NCBI GenBank assembly: GCA_050303415.1 | Contig: JBNLBS010000016.1 | Span: 1 to 64,000 of the forward strand | From: JBNLBS01 sp050303415 | Lineage (GTDB): Bacteria; Pseudomonadota; Gammaproteobacteria; Methylococcales; Methylomonadaceae | DNA: 64,000 bases | Direction: 5' to 3' | Shown: positions 16,969-26,809 of the stretch, piece after piece | How the letters are laid out: each line of letters opens with the position of its first letter | How positions within the stretch are numbered: the first letter of the stretch is position 1 | Notes under the pieces: model-generated | The model's input: only the letters and a program-made list of their open reading frames with translations | What the model was told of the DNA's origin: nothing | The model's database searches: none | Translations under genes and position numbers: made by a program

Positions 16969-18720
16969 ATGAAAATGATGAATTTACACTCTGTTGGTGT
17001 CAAAGTAGTAATGATTACTACTGCAATGCTTTCAGTCATATCAATCGGCTTACTGGTGCTTTATGGCATTACAGAAAAACAGAAGCTAATTGATAAAGAA
17101 ATTCAAAGCTCAAAAAACCTGTTGCTTCTATCGGAATCGGTAAAAGAGGACATTATTGACAAATGGAACAAAGGTATATTTTCAGTTGATCTTCTTAATG
17201 ACATTGTTGCCAGTACCGAAGAACCCAGAAGAAAAGAACTGATTTTGGAAACAGTTCCAGTTGCCAATGCCTGGGATGTAGTACAAACTAAAGCTAAAGA
17301 AGGCAACTTTCGCTTTAAAGCACCGAGAATAGGTGCGAGAAATACAAAAAATGAAGCCGATCCTCTTGAACGCCAGGCTCTAGAGAAATTTAAAAATGAT
17401 CCAACTCTGGCAGAATATGCTTATGTAGACAATGAAAAAGATGAATTACGTTATTTCAGAGCCGTTCGTCTAGTCAAACAATGTGAAATTTGCCACGGTA
17501 AGCCTCAAACATCTATGGCTCTTTGGGGTAATGATGACGGCTACGATATCCTTGGCTATCGAATGGAAAACAGTCGCGCTGGAGACTTACATGGTGCTTT
17601 TGAAATTATTACCCCTCTCAACAAAGTCTTTGATGGCTACCGGAATGATTTATATATTGCAATCGGCTGCACTATTTTAACTCTACTCATCATTGGCATT
17701 ACCGCTTATTCGGTAATGAATAAAATAATTATCAATCCATTAACGACTCTGGCATTAAAACTACAGGATATTTCTGGTGGCCAAGGAGACCTGACTGCCC
17801 GTTTAAATGCAGAAGGTAAATCCGAGTTTGCCTGGGTAGCCGCCAGCTTCAACAGTTTCGTTAAAAAAATTGCTAAAACTGTCGATGAAATCAGCCGTAC
17901 CAGTGAGCAGTTAACACAATCGTCAACCAATTTGACCGGGATTACTCAAGAAACTGAGATGGGTGTGGACAGGCAACAGCAGGAAACCACTCAGGTCGCA
18001 ACAGCTATGGAAGAAATGACAGCGACTGTTCAGGAGGTTGCAAGAAATGCAATCAGCGCCTCACAAGCCGCCTCTGAAGCTGATCACGAAGCCAACACCG
18101 GTAAAAATATTGTTGCCGAAGCAGTCAATGGTATTAATTCACTGGCTTCTGAAGTTGAAAATGCGGCAAATGTCATTCATGAACTGCAATCTGACAGCAA
18201 TAGCATTGGTGAAGTATTAAGTGTAATTCAAGGTATTGCCGAACAGACTAATTTACTGGCTCTAAATGCTGCGATTGAAGCCGCCAGAGCGGGTGAACAA
18301 GGCCGTGGTTTTGCCGTGGTTGCCGATGAAGTAAGAACATTAGCCAGCCGTACACAGAACTCAACATTGGAAATTCAACAAACCATTGAGCGCCTCCAGG
18401 CTCGGGCTGAACAAGCGGTCAAGGTGATGGAAAACGGCCAGGCACAAGCAGCATCCAGTGTCGCACAAGCTGCATCTGCAGGAGAAGTGATTAGCAGTAT
18501 CAGCGAAAAAATTGACACCATCAATGATATGAACAATCAAATCGCCAGTGCTGCTGAAGAACAATCTTCTGTTGCTGAAGAAATTAACCGAAACATCAGT
18601 AATATCAGTGCAGTATCCAATGAAACATCCATAGGGGCTCGCAATACAACTCAGGCCTGTCATGAACTGCATCAACTTGCCAATCAGTTAAAAGAGACTG
18701 TAGGACACTTTAAAACATAA
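16969..18720 (+). CDS. Methyl-accepting chemotaxis protein with periplasmic heme-type domain
   Basis: A 583-residue chemoreceptor. TM1 spans about 12-33, a periplasmic domain about 35-226, TM2 about 228-250, HAMP 250-305, and the signalling domain follows with the hairpin tip EQTNLLALNAAIEAARAG at about 425-442. The sensor region carries a c-type heme motif, CEICH at 172-176, in a setting resembling the Tll0287-like (DUF3365) PAS domain. It could sense redox state, oxygen or nitric oxide through heme. No C-terminal CheR-docking pentapeptide is evident. It is monocistronic, closed by a strong terminator. Confidence 0.92.
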   Translation: MKMMNLHSVGVKVVMITTAMLSVISIGLLVLYGITEKQKLIDKEIQSSKNLLLLSESVKEDIIDKWNKGIFSVDLLNDIVASTEEPRRKELILETVPVANAWDVVQTKAKEGNFRFKAPRIGARNTKNEADPLERQALEKFKNDPTLAEYAYVDNEKDELRYFRAVRLVKQCEICHGKPQTSMALWGNDDGYDILGYRMENSRAGDLHGAFEIITPLNKVFDGYRNDLYIAIGCTILTLLIIGITAYSVMNKIIINPLTTLALKLQDISGGQGDLTARLNAEGKSEFAWVAASFNSFVKKIAKTVDEISRTSEQLTQSSTNLTGITQETEMGVDRQQQETTQVATAMEEMTATVQEVARNAISASQAASEADHEANTGKNIVAEAVNGINSLASEVENAANVIHELQSDSNSIGEVLSVIQGIAEQTNLLALNAAIEAARAGEQGRGFAVVADEVRTLASRTQNSTLEIQQTIERLQARAEQAVKVMENGQAQAASSVAQAASAGEVISSISEKIDTINDMNNQIASAAEEQSSVAEEINRNISNISAVSNETSIGARNTTQACHELHQLANQLKETVGHFKT

Positions 18721-18725
18721 GGTAT

Positions 18726-18760
18726 AAAAAAGGGCGATCATATTCATGATCGCCCTTTTT
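18726..18760 (+). terminator. Intrinsic terminator after chemoreceptor gene
   Basis: A 15-bp stem (AAAAAGGGCGATCAT and its complement) with a four-base loop and a T-tract follows the chemoreceptor stop by five bases. The flanking A- and T-tracts make it able to act in both directions, also ending the converging diguanylate cyclase gene. Confidence 0.92.
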
Positions 18761-18791
18761 TAGTGTAAACAACAATTAATATTCAATTTAT

Positions 18792-19922
18792 TTATACAAA
18801 TGTCATATTTTTAGCTTGTTGATACAAACTGAATGTTTTAATTTCAACTCGATTACGACCTTTCTTTTTAGCCAAATACATGGCGGTATCTGCAGATTTA
18901 ATTAACTCAGGCACAACATCTTCTGCTCTTACCATATTTTCTTCAGGTATAAAAATTGTGTAACCAACGGAAATAGTCACTTTAATTTGTTGTTCGCCTA
19001 TCTTTATATCCAGTGACTCAATTATCACTCTTATTCGCTCAGCAATTTCTCGCGTTAAATCAGTATCAACATCTACCAATAATGCTATAAACTCTTCACC
19101 GCCAAAGCGAGCTAAAACATCATGTGCCCTTAATTGTTTTTTTATTGTACTGGCCACAAGCGATAGCACATAATCTCCAGCTTGATGGCCATAATTATCA
19201 TTAATGGACTTGAAATGATCAATATCAAAAAACAAGCAGGCTAACGATGTCTTGGCCCTTTGGCTTTGGCAAATTTCTTCAATTATACGCTGTTCCAAAA
19301 AACGCCTGTTATTTACACCGGTTAATTCATCAATGTAGCTGGTACGCTTTAAAGTTTCAAAATTAAGAATATTTTCTAAACATACACTGATTACAGACAC
19401 CATATGCTCAACAAAATCAGTTGCCATATCCTTAACAAACCGATCCGACCGGTAACTTCCCATATTTAACGAACCTAAAATCTGATTACGGCGCACCACG
19501 GGAATGATAGCAACACTTTCAGGCTGTCTAGTCGGCTGAGGAAAAAATCTAGCGCATTTCGAACTATCATAATTGCCAATATAAGGTTTATGTTTAAAGC
19601 CAAATATACTTCTGATAAGTGAATTATTCTCAAGGACAATTAGATCAGAACAGGCTTTAATATCAAAACCATCATCATGCAAGTAATAATGAATATCCGC
19701 TTCCTTATCAATCAGGCAAAAACTCAGCTCATCCAAAGCAAAAAATGATTTCCCTTCTTTCAATATGAAATTTATTAACTCGGATAATGAGGTAATATTC
19801 AACATCTGAGTTTCAAAGGCCTGAAAACGTCTTAAAGTGGAACTATTTTGTTCCATGCGATCCAAAACCTCATTCAGATGCACTTGTAATTTATTTAGGT
19901 CTTGGCTTTGTTCTTTTTCCAA
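18792..19922 (-). CDS. Diguanylate cyclase with GAF-like sensor
   Basis: This 376-residue cytoplasmic protein makes cyclic di-GMP. A short N-terminal coiled coil (1-35) leads into a GAF-like domain resembling DUF484 (about 36-190). The C-terminal GGDEF domain has an intact active-site GGEEF at 274-278. An RAHD inhibitory site lies five residues before it (265-268), so product feedback is expected. There are no membrane segments. The start appears to be TTG at 19922; no ATG lies between it and the upstream in-frame stop. It converges on the chemoreceptor gene across a shared terminator. Confidence 0.9.
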   Translation of the reverse strand: MEKEQSQDLNKLQVHLNEVLDRMEQNSSTLRRFQAFETQMLNITSLSELINFILKEGKSFFALDELSFCLIDKEADIHYYLHDDGFDIKACSDLIVLENNSLIRSIFGFKHKPYIGNYDSSKCARFFPQPTRQPESVAIIPVVRRNQILGSLNMGSYRSDRFVKDMATDFVEHMVSVISVCLENILNFETLKRTSYIDELTGVNNRRFLEQRIIEEICQSQRAKTSLACLFFDIDHFKSINDNYGHQAGDYVLSLVASTIKKQLRAHDVLARFGGEEFIALLVDVDTDLTREIAERIRVIIESLDIKIGEQQIKVTISVGYTIFIPEENMVRAEDVVPELIKSADTAMYLAKKKGRNRVEIKTFSLYQQAKNMTFV

Positions 19923-20046
19923 CTGGATTTCTCGATAAAAGGTTAAATAAACTCACTTAATAACATGTTTTCCGAATTGCTAATTTTGAAATTGATCCAA
20001 TATTGCTAACTAAGTCATTAAAGATTAGCACTATAAATAAAAAATT

Positions 20047-21993
20047 CTACGAAATTAGCGCCAAATACTCATCTTCAGAGATAACGGTCACATTTTTTTC
20101 TTTGGCTGCATTAATTTTTGCCGCACCTACTTTCGCACCAGTCACCAGAAAATCTGTATTTCCGGTCACAGAACTGCTTACCTTCGCACCCATTTGTTTA
20201 GCTTGTTTCTTCATATCATCCCTTTTTCCATGCACCATAGTACCAGTAAAAACCAAGGTTTTACCGGCTATTGGATTATCCTGTCCAGTTTGTTCAGAAG
20301 CTAACGGAGTTCTCTTTAAATTAAACCCTAACTGATAGATCTGGAAAAAGTCATCCCTGATCATCTTTAAACTTTTCACAACGGCTTCTGCTGTTTTTTC
20401 TGCAAAACCTTCAATACTGGCTATATCATCCTCGGTTAAATCAAAAATAGTTTCCAAATGGTAATGCTGTAATAATCTTTCACAGTTCCCCAATCCCATT
20501 CGATAGATACCAAAAGCACCTAAAAATCGCCAATCTTCAATTTCCTCAACCCGGCTGCGTTGCAATTGATTCAGAAGGTTTTGTGATGTTTTGTCTCCAA
20601 AACCAAAACTCTGTAATTGTTCAAAAGTTAATTGATAAACGCAATAAACCGAATTTATGCCGTTCTGATGCAGCTTCTCGATGGTTTTTTGACCAAAACC
20701 ATCAATATTTGCCAGGGTTTTAAAAAAGTGTTCAATACTGTTTTCAATTTGTGCCGGACAGTGGCTACTATTTAAACAATATAAATAATCGCTGTCCCAA
20801 TTCAATTCTGTACCGCAACTGGGACAAGTTTCTGGAATCAGGGGAGATTTCGCAACTAAAACCCGTTCTATTTTTGGAATAACCAAACCACTGCGCGTTA
20901 ATTCAATAATGGTATCAACACCAATGCCCTGCTCTTTTACCAAACCGTAATGGTGAGCTGTAGCTCTTGAAATCACTGCACCGCTTAATTTGGTGGGCAC
21001 AAGCTCAACTACCGGGTTAACGCGGCCTGAACGGGAAGTTTGTGGAATTACATCAATTACTTTAACTTGAGCTTTTTCAACATTACTTTTAAAAGCGATT
21101 TGCCATCGGTGATGATGACGTGTTGCCCCCATATATTGCTTTAAGGCCTCATCTGTAACCTCAAATACCACGCCATCGACATCAAAGTCGACCAAAGTGA
21201 TTACTTCAGCAACTACATCCATAAAACCGGATTTTAAATCACTGGCCGTACCATTCCAATCAGGAAGTTGTGCAAAAGGATAAAAAACTGCAGCTTTACT
21301 ATCAATTGCCTCCTGGGCATGCAGTTCCAGTTCTTTTTCCTTGATAATACTGGCCTGAAAATTTCTGGCATTTTCAAAAAATTCGGCCAAATGAAGGTTA
21401 AAATACTGTTGACTGACAACAATTTCTCCTGCTCCCTGCCCTCTGACACCATCACCACCAACAACTAAACCTCGTTCAAAAACCCGGGTAATATCCGTGC
21501 CTTTTCTACCATCGCCTCTTGTGTACAAGTTTTTTCCATCATCAAAGGCTGCATAACCGTCCAATTTGGGCGTTGCTCTAAAATTTAATTGTTCATATTC
21601 GATATCCAGTTCTTTTGCCGCTTTCTCTATACGAGCCAACCATTTGAGAACACTCTCTTCACTATAGGCTTTTTCAATCGAAAGCATTTTCTGCGGCAAA
21701 GTAACTGTTTTACCGGCAAATAATATCTCCGGCTCTACCGTATGTAAAAAGGGGTGCTTGGGGTTACGCCTGGCCAGCTCAGCCAAAAAAATAGTGTCAT
21801 ACTGATGATCAGTAATCAGTTGTTCACCATTTCTATATAAATGATTTGCCACTTCAAGAAAGTCGAGTAATTGATCATCGGACAAATCACTTGTTTCCGG
21901 TTTTACGGCTATACGATAAATTTCATCCGCTGATAAAACGGCCTTGGTACGGTTTAATTGAGCTAAAATCTCTAATTGGCTGTGCGTAAGCAT
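20047..21993 (-). CDS. ligA: NAD-dependent DNA ligase, divergent
   Basis: LigA seals nicks using NAD+. In 648 residues it keeps the family layout: domain Ia (YRNGEQLITDHQYD), the adenylated lysine in KLDGYA (K143), TRGDG, DVDGVVFEV, an OB fold (SGRVNPVVEL), the four-cysteine zinc finger (CPSC...C...C), helix-hairpin-helix repeats and a C-terminal BRCT domain (GKTLVFTGTM). Several motifs differ from the usual: MLSIEKAY in place of MLSLDNAF, and YPFAQLPDW in the central nucleotidyltransferase region. Placement next to zipA and smc is the normal ligA locus, so this is probably the house-keeping ligase in a divergent form. Confidence 0.88.
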   Translation of the reverse strand: MLTHSQLEILAQLNRTKAVLSADEIYRIAVKPETSDLSDDQLLDFLEVANHLYRNGEQLITDHQYDTIFLAELARRNPKHPFLHTVEPEILFAGKTVTLPQKMLSIEKAYSEESVLKWLARIEKAAKELDIEYEQLNFRATPKLDGYAAFDDGKNLYTRGDGRKGTDITRVFERGLVVGGDGVRGQGAGEIVVSQQYFNLHLAEFFENARNFQASIIKEKELELHAQEAIDSKAAVFYPFAQLPDWNGTASDLKSGFMDVVAEVITLVDFDVDGVVFEVTDEALKQYMGATRHHHRWQIAFKSNVEKAQVKVIDVIPQTSRSGRVNPVVELVPTKLSGAVISRATAHHYGLVKEQGIGVDTIIELTRSGLVIPKIERVLVAKSPLIPETCPSCGTELNWDSDYLYCLNSSHCPAQIENSIEHFFKTLANIDGFGQKTIEKLHQNGINSVYCVYQLTFEQLQSFGFGDKTSQNLLNQLQRSRVEEIEDWRFLGAFGIYRMGLGNCERLLQHYHLETIFDLTEDDIASIEGFAEKTAEAVVKSLKMIRDDFFQIYQLGFNLKRTPLASEQTGQDNPIAGKTLVFTGTMVHGKRDDMKKQAKQMGAKVSSSVTGNTDFLVTGAKVGAAKINAAKEKNVTVISEDEYLALIS

Positions 21994-22134
21994 TGATGGG
22001 CGAAAGAATTATTTGTATAAGAAGAAACGATTAATAATGAATCAAAGATAGACACATTATCATAAACGACATGACTGACTCAGTGCATGTTCCGCAGGCA
22101 GAATTAGAGCCGGACTACAGTCCTGATTAAAGAA

Positions 22135-22803
22135 CTATAAACTTGCTCTAATTTGCTGAATTGTCATTTGATTTAAAGGCTGCCGTTGATGATCCCATTT
22201 AACTCCATTTAATTGTTCGGCAATCGCGTCAATAGTTGCAACAAAATCTTCGAAAACTTCGGCTGCATTCGGCAACTCTTTGGGCTGCATAAAAAATACA
22301 ATCCCAGGGCAATAAAACGATTCCAAGTCCTTATCAGGAAATACACCTGGTTCCACCATGCTGGCGACACCGAAATTAACCAGATTGTTTTCCAGGCGCT
22401 CAAAAATTTGCATACTGCCATAAACCAAGCCCTGCTTATTGAATGATTCCACCAGTTCCTTGCCATTAAACCCTTGATCAGCAACAGCAACAATACTAAA
22501 TTGGATAATATCAGGGATTGGCTGAGGCGTGACTTCATCCAAGCCTACCGGTTCGTTAAATTGGGGATCAAAACGGGTCGTTTCAGTCAATTGCTCATCA
22601 TCCTGAGCTGAACCAATGGGGATAATATCGAAATCATCATTGGTATTGATTATTAATGATTCGTCAATAGAATCCAGAGAATCCTCATATAGATTAATTT
22701 TGCGACGATTTTTTTTATCTTTTATAAACGCCCACACCACTATCCCCAGCATAATCAAAATGCCGACAGCGACAATCACAATTCTTAAGATATCTTTATC
22801 CAT
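22135..22803 (-). CDS. zipA: Cell division protein ZipA
   Basis: ZipA, 222 residues, anchors FtsZ to the inner membrane early in division. It has an N-terminal transmembrane helix (about 6-27), a short acidic linker (about 40-95) and the C-terminal FtsZ-binding domain beginning IIQFSIVAVADQGFNG. The linker is much shorter than in E. coli and not strongly proline/glutamine-rich. Its ATG shares a base with the smc stop (TAATG), so both are co-translated; ligA follows 141 bases on. Confidence 0.92.
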   Translation of the reverse strand: MDKDILRIVIVAVGILIMLGIVVWAFIKDKKNRRKINLYEDSLDSIDESLIINTNDDFDIIPIGSAQDDEQLTETTRFDPQFNEPVGLDEVTPQPIPDIIQFSIVAVADQGFNGKELVESFNKQGLVYGSMQIFERLENNLVNFGVASMVEPGVFPDKDLESFYCPGIVFFMQPKELPNAAEVFEDFVATIDAIAEQLNGVKWDHQRQPLNQMTIQQIRASL

Positions 22804-25800
22804 TAGCTTTCCGCCAAACTCACTGCCTCGTCAATATCAACCGCTACCATTCTGGACACACCAGGCTCTTTCATAGTAACACCTGCCAATTGTTTTGCAA
22901 TTTCCATTGTCGCTTTATTATGTGAAATAAATAAAAATTGTACAGCAGAAGACATATCTTCAACCATTTTAGAAAAACGACCGACATTGGCATCATCCAG
23001 TGGTGCATCAACCTCATCCAACAGACAAAACGGTGCCGGATTTAATTCAAAGATTGAAAATACCAAAGCTACTGCCGTTAAGGCTTTTTCTCCACCCGAT
23101 AACAAATGAATGGAGCTATTTCTTTTACCCGGCGGTCTGGCAATAATATTAACGCCGGATTCCAGCAAATCCTGCTCGGTCAATTGCAGATATGCCTGTC
23201 CGCCACCAAACAGTTTAGGAAATTTTTCCTGCAAACCATTGTTTATTTTATCGAAAGTTTCCTTAAAACGTAACCGGCTTTCCTTATCAATTTTATCAAT
23301 CGCCTGATTTAAAGTGTCCAAAGCCTGATTAAGGTCCGAATGCTGCTCATTTAAAAAGCTCATTCGTTCTGACTGGGACTTGAACTCTTCAATCGCAGTC
23401 AGATTGATGGTACCTAATTTTTCAATTTTAGCAGTTAATTCGTCAACCTTTTGTTTCCAGATTGCTTCGTCCGCCTGTTCGGATATTTCCGCTAAAATCT
23501 GTTCAGCATCCGCATCCAGCTCATTCAATTGTTCAGTAACCGTTTGCTGCCTTACCTGGCTCTCCTGTTGTTCAAAACGCAATTTATCCAAACTTGCTTT
23601 GTGTTTATCCATTGCCTGCTGCGTCTTTACCAATTGCTCGGATAATTGATTGATACCCTGCTCGGTTGACTCCAGTTCCAACCGCTCGGTTTTCAATTGC
23701 TGCTCAAGTCTATCTTTATCCTGCTGTAAAGAACTCAATTGCTGCTTTTCTGCATCGATAGGCGATAAGGATTGCTCACGCTTAGTCTCCAGCTCCCTTA
23801 AACGCGCTTGGTTTTGCTGGTTTAGGCTTTCTAAACGTTCAATTTGCTTTTGCGTATGCAACTCTGAAGAACGTAAAGACTCAAATTTGGCCCGCAACCC
23901 GGAAATATTCATTCTGGCTTCCTGTACAGCTGCATCTACCTGCTGCTGTCTGGACTGCATCGTTTGATAGGATTGCTCCAGTTGTTCGCGTTTGTTGTCC
24001 TGACTTTCAATTTGCTCTTGCGCCTGTTGTTGAAGCAGTTCAGATTCGGCAATCTGTTCTGCATTAACAGCAATCTCCTGAACAATTTCCTCTATATCAT
24101 GACAAACCTGTGCCAATCGCCTCTGTTGCTGCTCCATCCGGGCCGACTGAGCGCTAAATTCAGCACTTTGAACCGATAACTCAGTCGATAAGCTCCTGTC
24201 CTGTTGCTGCAGATTCTCGCGTTGTATTTCTGCTTGTTTCAGCTCGGAGTCAGATTGTTCCAGTTGAAACTCAAATTCATCAATTTCAGCCTGCAATTCA
24301 GTTTTACGCTGTTTTAATGAACGTAATTCTTTTTCTCGCTGTAATACCCCTGTTTTATTATCCTTAGCTCGAATAATTTTTAACCAGCCCGGCCCCAACC
24401 ATGTACCATCCGCTAAAACAATTGACTCATGCGCCTGCAAACTATTGCAATGCAATCTGGCAGTAGACAAGTCATCGGCGCAGTAAACTCCAGTCAACAA
24501 ACCGGTTAACGCCCAGGGGGCCTTGACTTTTGTTTGCAGTGAAATAAGTTGATGCTCAGGCTCAGCAGTGACTTCATAACCGGTTTCAAATAAAGCCAGG
24601 GACTCATCTTTTAAATAGTCCAGCCCCTGGAAAACATTTTCGGCCGACTCGGTACAAATAGCATCCAAATATCCGCCCAAAACTATCTCAACCGCCGACT
24701 CCCAGCCCGAATCAACCTCCAAAAACTCAGCCAGGCGCTGATTGGTGTTCAGACTCATTTTTTCCAGCCAAGCGGTTAGGTTTTTATTATCTTTACCCAT
24801 GGCATGCTGTTGCAACATTTCCAGAGAAGTTAATTTACCATTCACTGCATGTAATTCAGAGCGGCGACCATGCAGCTCATCGTGATACTGCTTGACATTT
24901 AAACGATGCTCCTTAATCGTTTGATGCTGCCGCTCCAGGTTCTGTTGAATGTCAACACGCTGGTTTTCAATTTGTTCGATTTGGCTTTCCAGAACTTCCA
25001 TGTCAAGTTGCAACTGAGTGTCATTCAACTCATTTTGTTCATTCTGCAGTTTTTCCAGTCGACCTTGTAACTGGTTTTTTTGAGCTTCAGATTGAGCAGC
25101 CTTAACCCGTGCCACTTCTGCCTGCTCTTTGAATTTTGCGTTTTCGGAATGATATGCCTGCCACTGTATTTGCCAATCAGCCTTTTCCTGTAAAACCTGT
25201 TCTTGCTGAAGCGAGGCTTCCGCTTCAGCCTCCTGAGCTATAGTCAATTCCTCTTCGGTTTCCAACAGATTTTGTTTGATCTCTTCCAGTTGCAGGACAT
25301 CACTTTCCAATTCCGCTTTTGACTCATCGGCCTGCTGCTTTAAACGTAATATCTCCTGCTCCGTTTCGGCATGGGTTTGCTGATTGTGTTTTACTGTTTG
25401 TTCCAAACGACTAACATCAGACACCACATTGTAATAATCACCTTGAATCAGGTTCAGCTTTTGTTGCTGCACTTTATGCTCATTACGCTTTAATTCAATA
25501 TTTGCTTCCAGCTCGCGAACCTGGGTAAACAGATTATTATGCTCAATGGCAACTGCCTGTAATTTTTGTTCAATGTCCTGTGCCGACTGATGAAAACTAT
25601 TCCAACGCATCGTCATCAGTTCTAATTTAAATTGTCGCTCTTGTTTTTTTAATTCAGTGTATTTTTCAGCTTTTTTGGATTGTTTTTCCAGATGATTCAG
25701 CTGTTTACCCACCTCTTCACGCAAATCCTCCAGGCGCTCCAGATTCTCGCGGGTATGGCGCATACGGGTTTCCGTTTCATGCCGACGTTCTTTATATTTG

Positions 25801-26312
25801 GAAATTCCAGCCGCTTCTTCTATATGCACCCTCAACTCATCCGGCTTGGCTTCAACCATACGCGAGATCGTGCCCTGCTCGATAATGGCATAACTACGCG
25901 CACCCAGCCCTGTGCCAAGAAATATATCGGTAATATCCTTGCGTCGACAACGGGAACTGTTTAGTAAATAGAGCGATTGGCCATCCCTGTTTACCTGTCG
26001 TTTGATAGAAATCTGATTATATTTGGCATATTCGCCGCCTAATTTGCCTTCCGAATTGTCAAAAACCAATTCAACCGAAGCAGTACTGACCGGCTTACGG
26101 GAAGACGACCCGTTAAATATCACATCGGTCATACTACCGCCGCGCAGGTGCTTGGCGGAACTTTCCCCCATCACCCAACGCACGGCATCAATAATATTGG
26201 ACTTACCACAACCATTTGGACCGACAATAGATGTTAAATTGCTGGTAATAGGAATCGTGGTAGGATCAACAAAGGACTTAAAACCAGAAAGTTTGATTTT
26301 TTCAAGCTTCAT
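22803..26312 (-). CDS. smc: Chromosome segregation protein SMC
   Basis: SMC, 1169 residues, is the ATPase that compacts and aligns replicated chromosomes. The N-terminal head has Walker A GPNGCGKS at 31-38. Long coiled coils (about 165-500 and 660-1010) flank the hinge. The C-terminal head has the ABC signature LSGGEKALTAVAL and Walker B CLLDEVDAPLDD. A smc gene beside zipA and ligA is found in several gammaproteobacteria that use SMC-ScpAB instead of MukBEF. It diverges from queF across about 100 bases that must hold both promoters. Confidence 0.98.
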   Translation of the reverse strand: MKLEKIKLSGFKSFVDPTTIPITSNLTSIVGPNGCGKSNIIDAVRWVMGESSAKHLRGGSMTDVIFNGSSSRKPVSTASVELVFDNSEGKLGGEYAKYNQISIKRQVNRDGQSLYLLNSSRCRRKDITDIFLGTGLGARSYAIIEQGTISRMVEAKPDELRVHIEEAAGISKYKERRHETETRMRHTRENLERLEDLREEVGKQLNHLEKQSKKAEKYTELKKQERQFKLELMTMRWNSFHQSAQDIEQKLQAVAIEHNNLFTQVRELEANIELKRNEHKVQQQKLNLIQGDYYNVVSDVSRLEQTVKHNQQTHAETEQEILRLKQQADESKAELESDVLQLEEIKQNLLETEEELTIAQEAEAEASLQQEQVLQEKADWQIQWQAYHSENAKFKEQAEVARVKAAQSEAQKNQLQGRLEKLQNEQNELNDTQLQLDMEVLESQIEQIENQRVDIQQNLERQHQTIKEHRLNVKQYHDELHGRRSELHAVNGKLTSLEMLQQHAMGKDNKNLTAWLEKMSLNTNQRLAEFLEVDSGWESAVEIVLGGYLDAICTESAENVFQGLDYLKDESLALFETGYEVTAEPEHQLISLQTKVKAPWALTGLLTGVYCADDLSTARLHCNSLQAHESIVLADGTWLGPGWLKIIRAKDNKTGVLQREKELRSLKQRKTELQAEIDEFEFQLEQSDSELKQAEIQRENLQQQDRSLSTELSVQSAEFSAQSARMEQQQRRLAQVCHDIEEIVQEIAVNAEQIAESELLQQQAQEQIESQDNKREQLEQSYQTMQSRQQQVDAAVQEARMNISGLRAKFESLRSSELHTQKQIERLESLNQQNQARLRELETKREQSLSPIDAEKQQLSSLQQDKDRLEQQLKTERLELESTEQGINQLSEQLVKTQQAMDKHKASLDKLRFEQQESQVRQQTVTEQLNELDADAEQILAEISEQADEAIWKQKVDELTAKIEKLGTINLTAIEEFKSQSERMSFLNEQHSDLNQALDTLNQAIDKIDKESRLRFKETFDKINNGLQEKFPKLFGGGQAYLQLTEQDLLESGVNIIARPPGKRNSSIHLLSGGEKALTAVALVFSIFELNPAPFCLLDEVDAPLDDANVGRFSKMVEDMSSAVQFLFISHNKATMEIAKQLAGVTMKEPGVSRMVAVDIDEAVSLAES

Positions 26313-26412
26313 AACTGGTAGAATATCTCATCGCTAACAAAATGCTGTATTATTCACGATATTGTTTCGATATTCGAATTTTTTTATCTTTTATGCTTTA
26401 TAGCTAACAATA

Positions 26413-26802
26413 ATGAGTACACAACCCAGTAAAGAACTAGAAACCTTTAACAATCCACAACCCGGTCGTGATTACACTATCCGTATCGATACGCCTGAGT
26501 TTACTTGTCTATGCCCCAAAACAGGTCAACCTGATTTTGCCACCATCACGTTTGAATATGTGCCAAATAAACTCTGTGTCGAATTAAAAGCGCTCAAGCT
26601 TTATTTGTGGGCATTCAGAGACCAGGGTGCTTTTCATGAAGCAGTAACGAATGAAATTTTGGACGACCTGGTTAAAGCCATCGATCCGAATTTTATGCGT
26701 ATCCGGGCAGAATTTAATGTTCGCGGCGGAATCTACACCACCGTTGTTGTCGAACATAAAAATCCACAGTGGCAAGCACCGGAGCAGGTTATCCTGCCCT
26801 AG
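26413..26802 (+). CDS. queF: 7-cyano-7-deazaguanine reductase QueF
   Basis: QueF reduces the nitrile preQ0 to preQ1 with NADPH in queuosine synthesis for tRNA wobble positions. At 129 residues it is the short, unimodal type. The thioimide-forming cysteine is C34 and the acid D41 in CLCPKTGQPDF, and the NADPH/family motif ELKALKLYLWAF follows at about 57-68. No preQ1 riboswitch is visible in its short leader. It is followed after seven bases by the FlhB-tail gene and psd, probably as one transcript. Confidence 0.95.
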   Translation: MSTQPSKELETFNNPQPGRDYTIRIDTPEFTCLCPKTGQPDFATITFEYVPNKLCVELKALKLYLWAFRDQGAFHEAVTNEILDDLVKAIDPNFMRIRAEFNVRGGIYTTVVVEHKNPQWQAPEQVILP

Positions 26803-26809
26803 TACGGTC

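Noticed and set aside
23110..24179. Several plus-strand open frames inside smc
   Set aside because: They are antisense shadows of the glutamine- and leucine-rich coiled coils and show cysteine/serine-rich nonsense composition.
26313..26412. Possible preQ1 riboswitch before queF
   Set aside because: The leader is short and AT-rich and lacks the preQ1 stem and A-rich tail pattern.
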